Shown: piece by piece, positions 31,696 to 41,568 of the stretch
Position numbering within the stretch: the first letter of the stretch is position 1
How the letters are laid out: every line of letters starts with the position of its first letter
Origin: Ligustrum vulgare
Lineage: Eukaryota; Streptophyta; Magnoliopsida; Lamiales; Oleaceae
Assembly: GCA_963555705.1 (NCBI GenBank)
Contig: OY743189.1
Coordinates: 6,899,501 to 6,963,500, forward strand
DNA: 64,000 nucleotides
Direction of reading: 5' to 3'
The notes under the pieces: generated by a model
The model's input: only the letters and a program-made list of their open reading frames with translations
What the model was told of the DNA's origin: nothing
Database searches by the model: none
Position numbers and translations under genes: made by a program

Positions 31696-33209
31696 TGATA
31701 AGTGTGTTTTATAACTTATTTATATGTCAAAATTAGAATATATTATTGTCATTTTTGAATAAATGCTATTTAATTTGTGTCTATTTGTTTAACTAATAGA
31801 AAATATCCCCCAAAAGATGAGGAATGAAGCAGTTAATGGGAAAATGCACAATTGGATGCTAATTAGAGCTTAATTGAGCAAGTAAGAAGTTTATGACAAC
31901 AAACGAGATAGATTCATGGTGCCTAAGTGAATAAATCAAGAGTTGGAGGACCCAATTGAAGGAATTGAGAGCTAAAACGAGTAAATCAAGAGAATTTTAA
32001 AGTTTGAGGACTAAATCGCTTCAATTGAAAGTTGAGGACAGAGGTTGTAAATAAAAAGTAGGGACTGGCTTGTACAATCGAGAAAAGTGGAAAATTGCGC
32101 TTCATCACAAGTCCACACGATCACCGGATCTCTACTGCGCGATCGCGCGAAGCCTTGAAATAATTACTCGAGAGTTTAATGCTCAACCACTCGATCGCCA
32201 AACTTTGTGCCACACGATCGTGTGTCTTTCTGATTGGTTCGCATATCATAATTTTATCGCGATTTTAAATAGATTTTCTACCTGTTCGATCCAGGTTTCT
32301 CCAACACCTATATATAGAATAGAAGAGGCATGAATTCTAGACCTTTGCCTCTCCGAAGAACAAGACACAATCAAGAATTCAGCATCAAATTCTTGGGGAA
32401 TCAATCATCGCAAAGGAGCGTGAATTGAAGATAATTGAAGATTCAAAACTTGGTGCAAGCGTTCTTTCTTTATATTTTATTGTTTTTGTTCTTTATTAAT
32501 AATGTGTAACTAAACTCCATATTGGGATGAACGATGTAGTCTAGTCATATTATTTTAATTCCAAGTTCTATAGTTTTAATGTTTTGTTGCATGTATTGAT
32601 TTATTATTGTTCTTAATGTTTGAATTGCTTGATCACCAATTTATGATATATTGAGTTATTTCCATAATCCGAGAGGTGAGTTAATAAATTAGAATTTGGT
32701 AATAAATCTAGTAATTGAACAAGAGATAGAGATATACTTTTATTGTTATTGCGGTCGTTTGTGAATTCTTGTGTGTTACACATCTAGATAAGGAATATTC
32801 GGACCCTCTATAGAGATACATAGTTGACTTATTCAGGTAGAATTGATTTAAACTCGAGAGAGGAATTTCAATATACATGAGTGAATTCGACCAAATGCAT
32901 AATTAGGAAATAAAACTGAAATTCGAGTTAGTATAATTGGCTAGGTGAAATAATGAATCTCAACTACTTTACAATCATATTGAAAAACAAAAGCAAGCTC
33001 ACAATTTTATTTGTTTAATTCAATTATTTAATTTTAGCTTTTAAAATCACAATTCTTTTATCCGTTCAAATAAGGTTAAGAGCTAACATATTTTGATACT
33101 TAGTAACAATCTTTGTGGGACGACAATCCGGACTCCTAAGTCCACTTTATTACTTCTCACGACCCATACACTTGTCTGTGTATCTCGCATCGTTAGATAT
33201 TAGTGAACA
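31696..33209 (+). repeat. 3' LTR of Athila-like element A
   Basis: It matches 17537-19058, including the CG-rich GCGCGATCGCGCGAAG block (about 32135) and the TATA-like CCTATATATAGAATAG near 32308. It ends TTAGTGAACA at 33209. Flanking CAGAT is close to CAAAT at the other end. Confidence 0.88.
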
Positions 33210-34440
33210 CAGATCATCCAAGAAACATCGAAATTAAAGCTTCAACAGGGTTACACCACATTTCCAAACCCGAGAAGTAACTAACATCTCTTTATCATTG
33301 AGTTTATTTGATAATTAGTTTTGACAGAAATTGAGGATGATGTAGATTTCTAGTTTGGGGTTGAGATCTCATTCATGTTATTTTTTTTACACATTCATTC
33401 GATTTTGGGGTAGAAAATTCAAAAAAAATTGAAAATTTTGAAAAAATTTGTTGACTTATTTATTGCTTATGACATAATTTGGATTAATTTTTGTGTTTTA
33501 GTTAGAAAAGTGGACAACATTGAACTTGATTTTTCTTGACATTCATCCATTTAAGACTTTATTAAAACTTGCACACATAGTCATTGTCGAAAAATAACTT
33601 GTGTAGGGTGGATACTTGATACATGTAGGTCAAACTTATGCAATTTGAACATAGAATTGATCGAAAAATCCCAAACCTTAAGAATTTAGATATTGACCTG
33701 AAATGTATTCGTATTAGTAGGCATTGATCGATTGAGGGTCTGAAATTTTTGGTTTTGCATCTTTGGTTGAGGGAGTTTTAATCAACGAATATAAACCGAA
33801 AATAGCATAAAAATAGAAAAATGCTAACAGTCTTATTCCTCTCTTCGGAGCCTTTTTTACTCGAGCAAGTAAGCTTTAAGGGTCTTTCAAACCTGGAACC
33901 CTAAATTCAACTGAATTAGGATCTATCATCTCAAACCTCTTTACAGTGGCCAATTAGAAAGCAAAAAGGGGAGAGGATTTACACATAAGACGTTAAAACA
34001 TCTTTAACTTTTCTTTGTTACCTTTATGACTCGAGTAATTAAGTTTGAGGGGTTTTCTGAACCTTGTGCTCTAAAGTCGTCTGGCTTGGGAGTCATCGAC
34101 CTAAAGCTCGCTACAGGGGTCATATAGAAAGCAAGTAAGAAATGTATTGCACAAAGATAGTAAAAGAAAAGGACATAAAAAGAAAAAGTCGTCCAAATGA
34201 AGAAAAAAATGGAATAAAGTGCTTGGTTTAAGCCTAGTTGATTGAGACTTCTAATACTGGGATGTGAGATTGGGGAAGGATTACCTTTGATCTATTGTTC
34301 ATGCTTATCTAATCCTGACTACCTTGTGTGGAAAAATGTGATATATACTTGTTTAGAAACCACATAAATAGCAAAAACCTTGGGATATGAGAGAAAAGCA
34401 GTAAGTTATTATCATCCATGAGAGCTATAAGAAAAATAAA
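33210..34440 (+). repeat. Athila-type 3' untranslated remnant with two repeat units
   Basis: No gene is seen. Two related units at about 33840-33965 and 34020-34140 share ACTCGAGYAA, a GGGTYTTTC..AACCT phrase, ATCGACCTAAAGCTCGCTACAG-like sequence and a terminal TAGAAAGC. Related units occur at 35390-35800 on the other strand and at 61740-62090. The first ~80 bp may continue the older LTR interrupted at 17537. Confidence 0.55.
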
Positions 34441-35345
34441 TAAAAAAATCATTGTTTGACCACATGAGATTTGGGCTTCTTTATACATATTCCACCGAAC
34501 AAGTCAATTGGATAATAAAAGTACTAAACTATGCAAATGAAGAGTTAATGAAGCCAACTGAAGTGCAAAGTGGAAGAATGAAGAAGTCCGAGAGCATAAT
34601 TGAAGAAATCAAGAGAAGAAAGAAGTCAATTCGAAGAAATCAAAAGTTCAAGGAATAAAATGTACAAATCAAATGAAGAAGGACCAAATTGCAAATATTC
34701 AATTATTGATTCGGACTAAGATACAATACTTGAAGATTTCTAGGAGTCAGGTGAATGCAATTAGATGTCAAAAAGGAATGAAATATGATATTACAATAAA
34801 TTGATTCCAATCAGACGAAGATTTTTGGCAGATTTTTAGTCCGGGTTTAAGACCTATTTTGGGTTAGTAAAGGTTCGAATTGGAAAATTTTTATTTGAAG
34901 AAGAATTGTAGCACTTTAAGTTATCTTTCCAACGCTATTTGAATCGCCTCGATCAGATAAGGGAAGAGAATATATGATGAAAATACTGGAAACTATGCAA
35001 AGATGACGCAAATTCTCCTTTCCTTATTTGATTGGGACTCTTTCGCAATCCAATCTTGACGTGATTTTGAACTAATTTCACCTATATAAGAGACTACTTA
35101 GACAGAAAATAGGAGGAACTAGGTTAGATACTACATTCTACATAATAATTGAGAGAAAGAGGAGTCACATATCAAGATCTACATCAAATTCAAGATCTCC
35201 CCCTCAAGAAGATTAATTTCTACATCCGGGTGATCAATACCACGAAATCTTCTTGTTTATCTATTCTTTCAATTAGTTATCTAGGCTAGTTAGTTATGTT
35301 AGAGTCTTGATGATATTTTACTTTTCGGATTTTATGTTTTGATTT
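34441..35345 (+). repeat. LTR-like fragment with TATA box
   Basis: An AT-rich stretch with TTCACCTATATAAGAGACTA (35075-35095) as a convincing TATA box, followed by a leader-like segment and T-rich sequence. It has the look of a plus-strand LTR of an Athila- or Tat-like element. No partner LTR or defined ends were found. The short ORF at 34452-34658 carries no domain. Confidence 0.4.
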
Positions 35346-35623
35346 ATTGTAATCTTTTTTTATTTTATTTTTTATTTTTTATCTTATGTGCAATACCTTT
35401 CTCCCTCAAACTTTCTAGATAGCCCCTACAACGAGCTTTAGACTGGTAACTCCCATGTCAAATTACCATAGGGCGCCAAGTTTTAAGATACCCTTTACAG
35501 ACTTAATAACTCGAGTCAACTAGGCTACGAAAAAAGTAGTAAGATATATGCAATGTTCTAATAATGTTCGTTTTTCCTCTTTCCTCTATCCTTTTTTTTT
35601 TTGGCAAGTGATAAATCTATGTG

Positions 35624-35679
<56 letters not shown>

Positions 35680-36540
35680 CTTTCTAGATGACCCCTGTAG
35701 CGAGCTTTAGGATGATGACTTCCAATTTATATGTCCTTAGGGAACCAGGTTTTTATTTACCCCAGTGGGCTTACTCACTCAAGTAAAAATAGTTGCAAAG
35801 AGAAGTCAAAGATGCATGGAAGGTTTTAAATTATACAAAAATTAAATATTGGGGCTTTGGTCACCAGTAATTGGTTATTAAGCTTTGACCTATCACCCCG
35901 TCAATCAATATCATTCCACACATAATTTTACACACATGGAATCAACACTACCCTAAATTATTATTACCACCAGTTCTACTCTTCAAACTATCTATCTAGT
36001 TGGTCAAGTGATAAATTAGTATTTTTTTTTTTCAGTTAGGTCTTGAACCTTAGTTCCATACTTGCAACTTATTCTTTCTATTCATTTACCACCTATCTGT
36101 GCAATAATCAAGTTGACTATGTGCTCAAATAAAAATTCATGATGGATAAAATCATTATATGTATAGTGTCGCTATCTGTTGCTTATGAATCACACAATTT
36201 CAAATCTATTACATTATTTGCGGGCAAGGCTATCTTAACATTCAAGCATGCAAATAATATGGAAGAAAAATTGATTTTTTTTTTCTAACTTGACATATTA
36301 ACTACATAGCTAACAATAAAAACAAAAAAATAAGCAAGTAACTCAATTTTTTGCACACAAACACCCAAACTTAAGAATCACATTGTCCTAAATGTGTCAA
36401 AAAAATTACACTAGACAATTAAAAAAAAAAAAAGGAATAGTGTACTCTCCTGCTTTATGGTTCGAAGTTGAGCACAACCCAATTCATTGCCAAATGACAT
36501 ATGTCATGAAAACCTCCATGTTTCATCGTTGCTGGACTTG
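35346..36540 (-). repeat. Athila-type 3' untranslated remnant, minus strand
   Basis: The reverse complements of 35400-35530 and 35685-35800 contain the same phrases as 61940-62080 (GGGTATCTTAAAACYTGG, AAAGCTCG, ATCTAGAAAG). The (TC)n run at 35627-35675 separates them. The rest is AT-rich with no coding signal. It fits the 3' untranslated region of the minus-strand Athila element whose protease lies at 37.4-37.6 kb. Confidence 0.5.
35627..35675. repeat. (TC)n microsatellite
   Basis: About 49 bp of pure TC repeat between two related repeat units. Confidence 0.95.
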
Positions 36541-37620
36541 CGCTTTTCTTTAAAAGTGCAAAATCAATATTAGTGATTAAAAATAAGATTTATATATTAT
36601 CAATGAGTTAACTCCACAAAGACCTTTATCCTTCTAACTTTTAGAAAAATCACTTAACGAAGTGCACCTTCCTGCAAAAATCCTATAACTAGGGATAGAT
36701 AAGTTTTTCATTTTGTTTCAAAGATTGAAATTTAGATTTATCCTTAAGAATGTCTATCACTTCAACATAAGCTCAGGATTCTTTTATGGGACGACGATGA
36801 TAGATTTATTTTAAAAAGTTACTAGAAATTAGGAAATGTGTCCTAAGGCTAATACAAGCCTAATGTAAACTATTAGCAATCAAAATTGAAAAAACAAAAT
36901 TTTAAAGTTTCTACCTCGACTTTTTTGATTATGGTAGCCTAAATAGGCTGTTGATGCTTTGTGTTACTTACAATTATCAACTTTGCATGTCTCCATCTTC
37001 TTTTGCACTTTTATGAATTCGTGATTAGTAAGTTGACTTTCCTCTGAATTTACCTTGTGCTTCAGAATTTATCACTATTTTAAACTACTTCTTCCAACTT
37101 GAAGCAACTTTTAGGTTGCTAGTATTGATCATTTGCTGAGAAATGTTGAAAGGCACTTATTCATTATGCACCGTTAAGCTCACTTCTTCATTTTCTACAT
37201 CAATCAAAATCTCATCCTAGGTTAAGGAAAGGTCAACCAAATATAAGCGATATTCTGTTGTTCCCTTCAATATCAAAAATCATAAACCCCACTGGAAAAC
37301 TAAATTTGTCTACTTTAACTAAAATGTTTTCATTGATTCTATATTGATGTTTAATCAATCTGTCAGCCAACTACAATGTGATTGTTGTGGGTTTAGGCTC
37401 CCCCAATCTAAGTTTTCAGTTAACTAAAAGAGGCATTAAATTAACACTTGCTCCTAGATCACACAAAACTCTATCAAAATTCAAGCTATCAATAGTGTGC
37501 GAGGTAGAGAAACTCCCAGGATCTTTGAGTTTTGTTGGATATTTGTTTTGTGGACTACACTCTTTTGTCAATACAATTTCAAATTCCTCAAGCTTCTTAT
37601 TTTTAGATATCGTATCGTTC
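36541..37620 (-). pseudogene. Athila-like element C: protease and post-protease remnant (minus strand)
   Basis: The frame from about 37620 to 37416 reads KNKKLEEFEIVLTKECSPQN, then TKLKDPGSFSTSHTIDSLNF and VLCDLGASVNLMPL, the Athila protease with its active-site DLGAS preserved. A stop follows. Further left, degraded TKRGIGGAKPTT-like sequence continues. RT and integrase are not recognisable in 36541-37370. The right edge is the junction with a Copia LTR at about 37620. The matching gag lies beyond that Copia element at 48.5 kb. Confidence 0.75.
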
Positions 37621-38297
37621 ATATCGTATATAAAGCTCAACACGAATTTTTTGTATTTTCACGTCTTAAGAAAAACGTCCCCTTTTTCTTCTCTTTATAG
37701 TGCAATTAGGTTTACTTGACTCCCAAGTTTCCTTATTGCACAAGATAGAGTACCTGCAAAACATGGTAGAGATAATTAGTAAAAGGTAAGAGAATTATCC
37801 ATAAATAAATCTTACCATGAATAATGATAATGATAAATCATAAAAGATCTTACCATTTATCAATCAAGTGATAAACCTTGATATTTATCACCATATTCTC
37901 GGCCCCTATGAATATTCTTCACAATCAAGATTTTTGACCTTATAATCTTACCATATGCGTAGATAAGATTAAAAATATTCTTGACCATATTAAGAAGATA
38001 CTTACCATATCTTGGATATGCTTGAATGTCAAGAATAATCACAAAATATTAACAAGAATAATACCAAAATATTTTTGAGATTGTGATAAAAATTTCCGAG
38101 ATTATGATCAAATGTATATCAATATTTTCTTGATCATTATCTTTACAATAAAATGTATTTCTCGAAAATAAGAAATAAATTGCATAATTTAATCGAACTT
38201 AATAAATTACTAAATACACGTATTTAGTAATTAAATCAAGTTTTATTAAATTACACATTCGTGCAAAATAGGAAATGCCAATATCATAAAATTAACA
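37621..38297 (-). repeat. 3' LTR of the SIRE-type element (end truncated)
   Basis: Read on the minus strand it starts TGTTAATTTTATGATATTGG at 38297. It matches 47178-47886 closely, apart from an (AT)n expansion in the latter (47683-47708). It stops at about 37621 in the Athila protease, so the last ~600 bp of this LTR are missing. Confidence 0.85.
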
Positions 38298-38298
38298 A

Positions 38299-38312
38299 TC
38301 TCCCCCTTTGGG
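38299..38312 (-). other. Polypurine tract of the SIRE-type element
   Basis: The minus strand reads CCCAAAGGGGGAGAT immediately before the LTR start TGTTAATTTT. Confidence 0.8.
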
Positions 38313-38709
38313 TTTTTCTATTTTTTCGAAATGAATCATCTTTTTATGATCACAAGAAATCAATTAGCTCCCCCTATCAAAAATCTCCCCCTCAAGATAT
38401 GCATCAAGATAAACACAATCAATAAATGCATGTAAAGCAATCAACACATAGAGAGCATAAAAAAAGATGATATCCAAATGCTACTCCCCCTTTTCGGTGA
38501 AAGAGGAGAAGTCAAAGTATCACAAAACCTGCATTAAAAAGTTCACAATCTAAAGTTGAACAGGAGAACAAAAATGTTAATTCAAAACATGATAACAATG
38601 ATTTCAAATCATTGAAAATAAGTAGATGAGACTGGCAGGTTTAAGATCAGTCTGGAGTCTTTCTTTGCTACTTAGAGGCAGGGAGCTTCTTGACTGAAAC
38701 ATTCCTCTT

Positions 38710-40335
38710 TTATTTGGCTTCCACAGGAGCCACATTTTTCGAAAACCCTCCAAGTAACTGATCAAGCGTGTCTTCAAGACGCTTAACCCGCACACCGAGT
38801 TCAGATATGTCAGCTTTCATCCCTGCATTCTCTGCTTCCAGCTGACCAAGCCTGACATCTTTATCAGCTGATACCTGAGTTCCAGCAGTCTCATCCATAA
38901 CCTGCTTCTTGTGACCCATCTGCATCTCCAGAGTTTTTCTGCATCTGGCCCTGTTTAACACATTGGGGGTGATCATCAGATCATCTTCCAGTGTTTTGAT
39001 ACCTGATCATTCAAAAATTGTGAAATAATCCAAGGATAAACCAACAGATAAGTATTCCTTTGTCTAGGACCACTTCCTGAGACTCTACCAATGATAGAAT
39101 TCCAGATTCGAGTAGCAAGGTCAATATTCCGTTTGGTCCCCAGCAGAAATAATGTTCTAGCAGATTCACGCTTAAAACTCGAGTCATGGATTAGTTGGTC
39201 AAAATTTGCCTTTACAATTTTGTGAAGGATTTGATACTTCTTTGACATTTCTAACCTAGGATATTGTTTTAACCCCTTCACTGGCCATGTAATCTTTCCC
39301 CCTGACAACTCCATAGCAATTTCTTCATTAGTGGCTTCCATAGACTCATCCTCATCAGCCACCTCGTCATTAAGTCCTAACCACTTTCTAAGTTCTTTTG
39401 CTGAGATCCTAACTAACTATCCCCTAACAAAAAGTGAAGTGGTAAAAAGGCATTTTTTGGAGTTATAGTCAATGGGGATGTGGGCATAAAATTCCTTGTC
39501 CAGAGTCTCATTAATCTCCCCTTTACAATCAATCAATTTTCTCAATCCAAAATGTGACACTATATCATCAATCTCAGTGTAAGCCTCAGATGACCAAAAT
39601 TTGAAATTGAAAGGGGTAAACATACCTCTTGTTGTCTTCATGGGGGTGCAGACGAATGAAGAAACATCAAACCTGGATCTCACCGGACCCGGAGCCGTGT
39701 CACCCTTCTTCTTTAATCTCACAGTGGCTTCTGCTTTTTGTTTTCCTTTTCTGTCTGGAATAACAGCTTCTTTCTCAGACTCTTCTTCCAACTGCTCAAA
39801 CTCGTCTTCATCCTCAGATTCCTTTGGCTCTTCCGGTGGTGCATCATCCTCAGATTCTTCTACTACATTATCTTCCCCAGATTTTTAGATCTCCCCAGAT
39901 TCTTCCTGCTCCTCTGGTTTGTCCTTTTCATCACCAGATTCTGTTTCACCCGACTCATCTCCACCTTCTTCATCCCCAATTGTCGTATCTCTTGCACTTC
40001 TCATAGCAGCAAGTTTTCGGGCTCCCTGCAGTTCACTACGAATATCTAAGGGAGAGATATGGCTGGACCCAAGATTACCTGAGATGGGTGCCAAATTTAC
40101 GCCCATGGTTTGTGGAGTAATAGGCGTGCTCCTGCTTATTTTGGGCCATGAGAAGAGCAGGTGTAGGAGTAGTACTGGCGGTGGAGAGTGAGGTTGGCGT
40201 TGGGCTGGTGCCGGAGAGCAGTGCAAGTACAATGGTGCCCCTCGGAGTTCCCAGCTCAGATGGGTTTAGTGCAGATGATGCTTCGCCGCTTCTTCTAGTG
40301 ACTCTCCTCCTTCCGGCTTGTTTGCTCCTCGCCAT
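38710..40335 (-). pseudogene. SIRE-type 3' ORF (sometimes called env-like), frameshifted
   Basis: The likely start is the Met at 40335 (MARSKQAGRRRVTRRSGE), a strongly basic N-terminus. A Ser/Thr/Pro-rich stretch and, after a frame change, a long Glu/Asp/Ser acidic region (about 40010-39750, one TAA) follow. Next comes FTPFNFKFWSSEAYTEIDDI and KEFYAHIPIDYNSKKCLF, a TAG, ITWPVKGLKQYPRLEMSKKY and RTLFLLGTKRNIDLATRIWN. This resembles the plant-retrotransposon-associated domain of SIRE/Maximus 3' ORFs. After another frame change the C-terminus (38976-38710) forms a probable coiled coil (LGQLEAENAGMKADISELGV). I see no signal peptide or membrane anchor, so the label env-like is positional only. 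Function unknown. Confidence 0.7.
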
Positions 40336-40512
40336 GTCTGGATGGGTTTTTCCTTTTTTTTTTTGTTTGAGAGAGAGAGAGGAAGACGGAAGATAGGGTT
40401 TTTGGCTAGAGGATTTAGGGCTTTCAGACTTTGGAACACGAGCTTTTAAGAAGAAGTGTGAGAGTTTTTGGGGTTTAAGAGGAATTCTCATAGGAAAGGA
40501 ATTAGAGTTCAT

Positions 40513-41568
40513 TATGGTAACTGTAGAATCTTAATTCTTATCAACTTCTTTCCTTAAAAAATAGATAAACATAGAAACAGAATATGTTAAGAACTAGGAA
40601 ACAAATAAATTACCAAAAATTGGGCTCCACAATCAACTGACTTGTTCTACAAGATTTGCACATATTAGCCCACGATATACTGGCTTAAAAATAAATATTT
40701 TTAGAATAAAATCTAAAAGTCGTGAATAAGAAAAATCTAAATGCATATGTATACCTGAGACACGTTTGAGCACTTGTTGGCATCTGTTGAGTCGATATAT
40801 CTGGCAGTAGACAGTCCACCACGAGCATGATTATGTTGATTAATGTGCGTGTGTGATCCGAGCAATCCTTAGTCATCCACATACTACCAAAAATCATATT
40901 ATTGCTCTGACTTATCGATTTGTCACCATAATGCACAATAAGACCGATCAAAATCTATAAAAAGTGCATTTTCTCAGATCCGGCTTGCCGAGTTTTTCTA
41001 TATAATGGCAATGTCTTTTGGAGGTGGAAACAACTTCACACAATCCCCAGAAGTTATCTTACAGTATGTTCCCCTTTAGGTTAGAAGAAGGGTATGAACT
41101 TGGCTTGGATTGGTAGATTCACACAATCCCCAAAAGTTATCGTACTAGGTTTTCCCCTTACTTCTACAATATTACCACATTTATATCAATTAATCGTATT
41201 TTGAGACAAAAGGGTATGAACTTGGCTTGGATAGGCATCCTTCTTTTCCACTAGCCCTGCCCTTGGATAAGAAGAAAAATGCGTGCAATGCTATAAGCAA
41301 GATTTAGATCATAGGTCTACACACAGAATATAAAATCTCGTCCAGTAACAACCATATGACATAGTCAGCAGTGACTTATCCTTAGGATTGTCCAGATTTG
41401 AGTGCTAGTTAGATTCATCCGGAGACATGTTGACTGCTATCAGCCAGACGTATCTGTCTCGTTATCAGCCACAAGCACTCAGATATATCTGCAAGCAAAA
41501 ACATGATCTACTTAATATAAGAATAGGATAAGTTAACCAAAATGCAAAAAAACAATACGATTTTTTTT
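40513..41568 (-). other. Non-coding spacer between pol and the 3' ORF of the SIRE-type element
   Basis: No coding domain is seen. A segment is duplicated: TTCACACAATCCCCARAAGTTATC occurs at about 41034 and 41129, and AGGGTATGAACTTGGCTTGGAT at about 41089 and 41212. The rest is AT-rich. Confidence 0.6.

Larger units (their letters stand above)
17537..33209 (+). mobile_element. Athila-like Ty3/Gypsy element A with both LTRs and nested insertions
   Basis: Both LTRs start TGATAAGTGT and end TTAGTGAACA-like (17537-19058 and 31696-33209, about 1.52 kb each). Flanks are CAAAT before and CAGAT after, a 4-of-5 match to a 5-bp duplication. The left LTR is followed by the Athila-type primer site, gag, a Tekay LTR, protease and a post-pol segment. 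Then comes an entire Tekay/Del element, then the Athila end with TTCGAGGATGAACAAT and the polypurine tract before the right LTR. RT and integrase of the Athila element are missing. It is a nested, non-functional insertion. Confidence 0.8.

Noticed and set aside
35440..35460. Athila primer site because of GGGCGCCAAG
   Set aside because: The same phrase is part of the 3' UTR repeat unit and has no LTR edge beside it.
39601..40396. Plus-strand Ser-rich ORFs
   Set aside because: Antisense shadows of the acidic SIRE 3' ORF.
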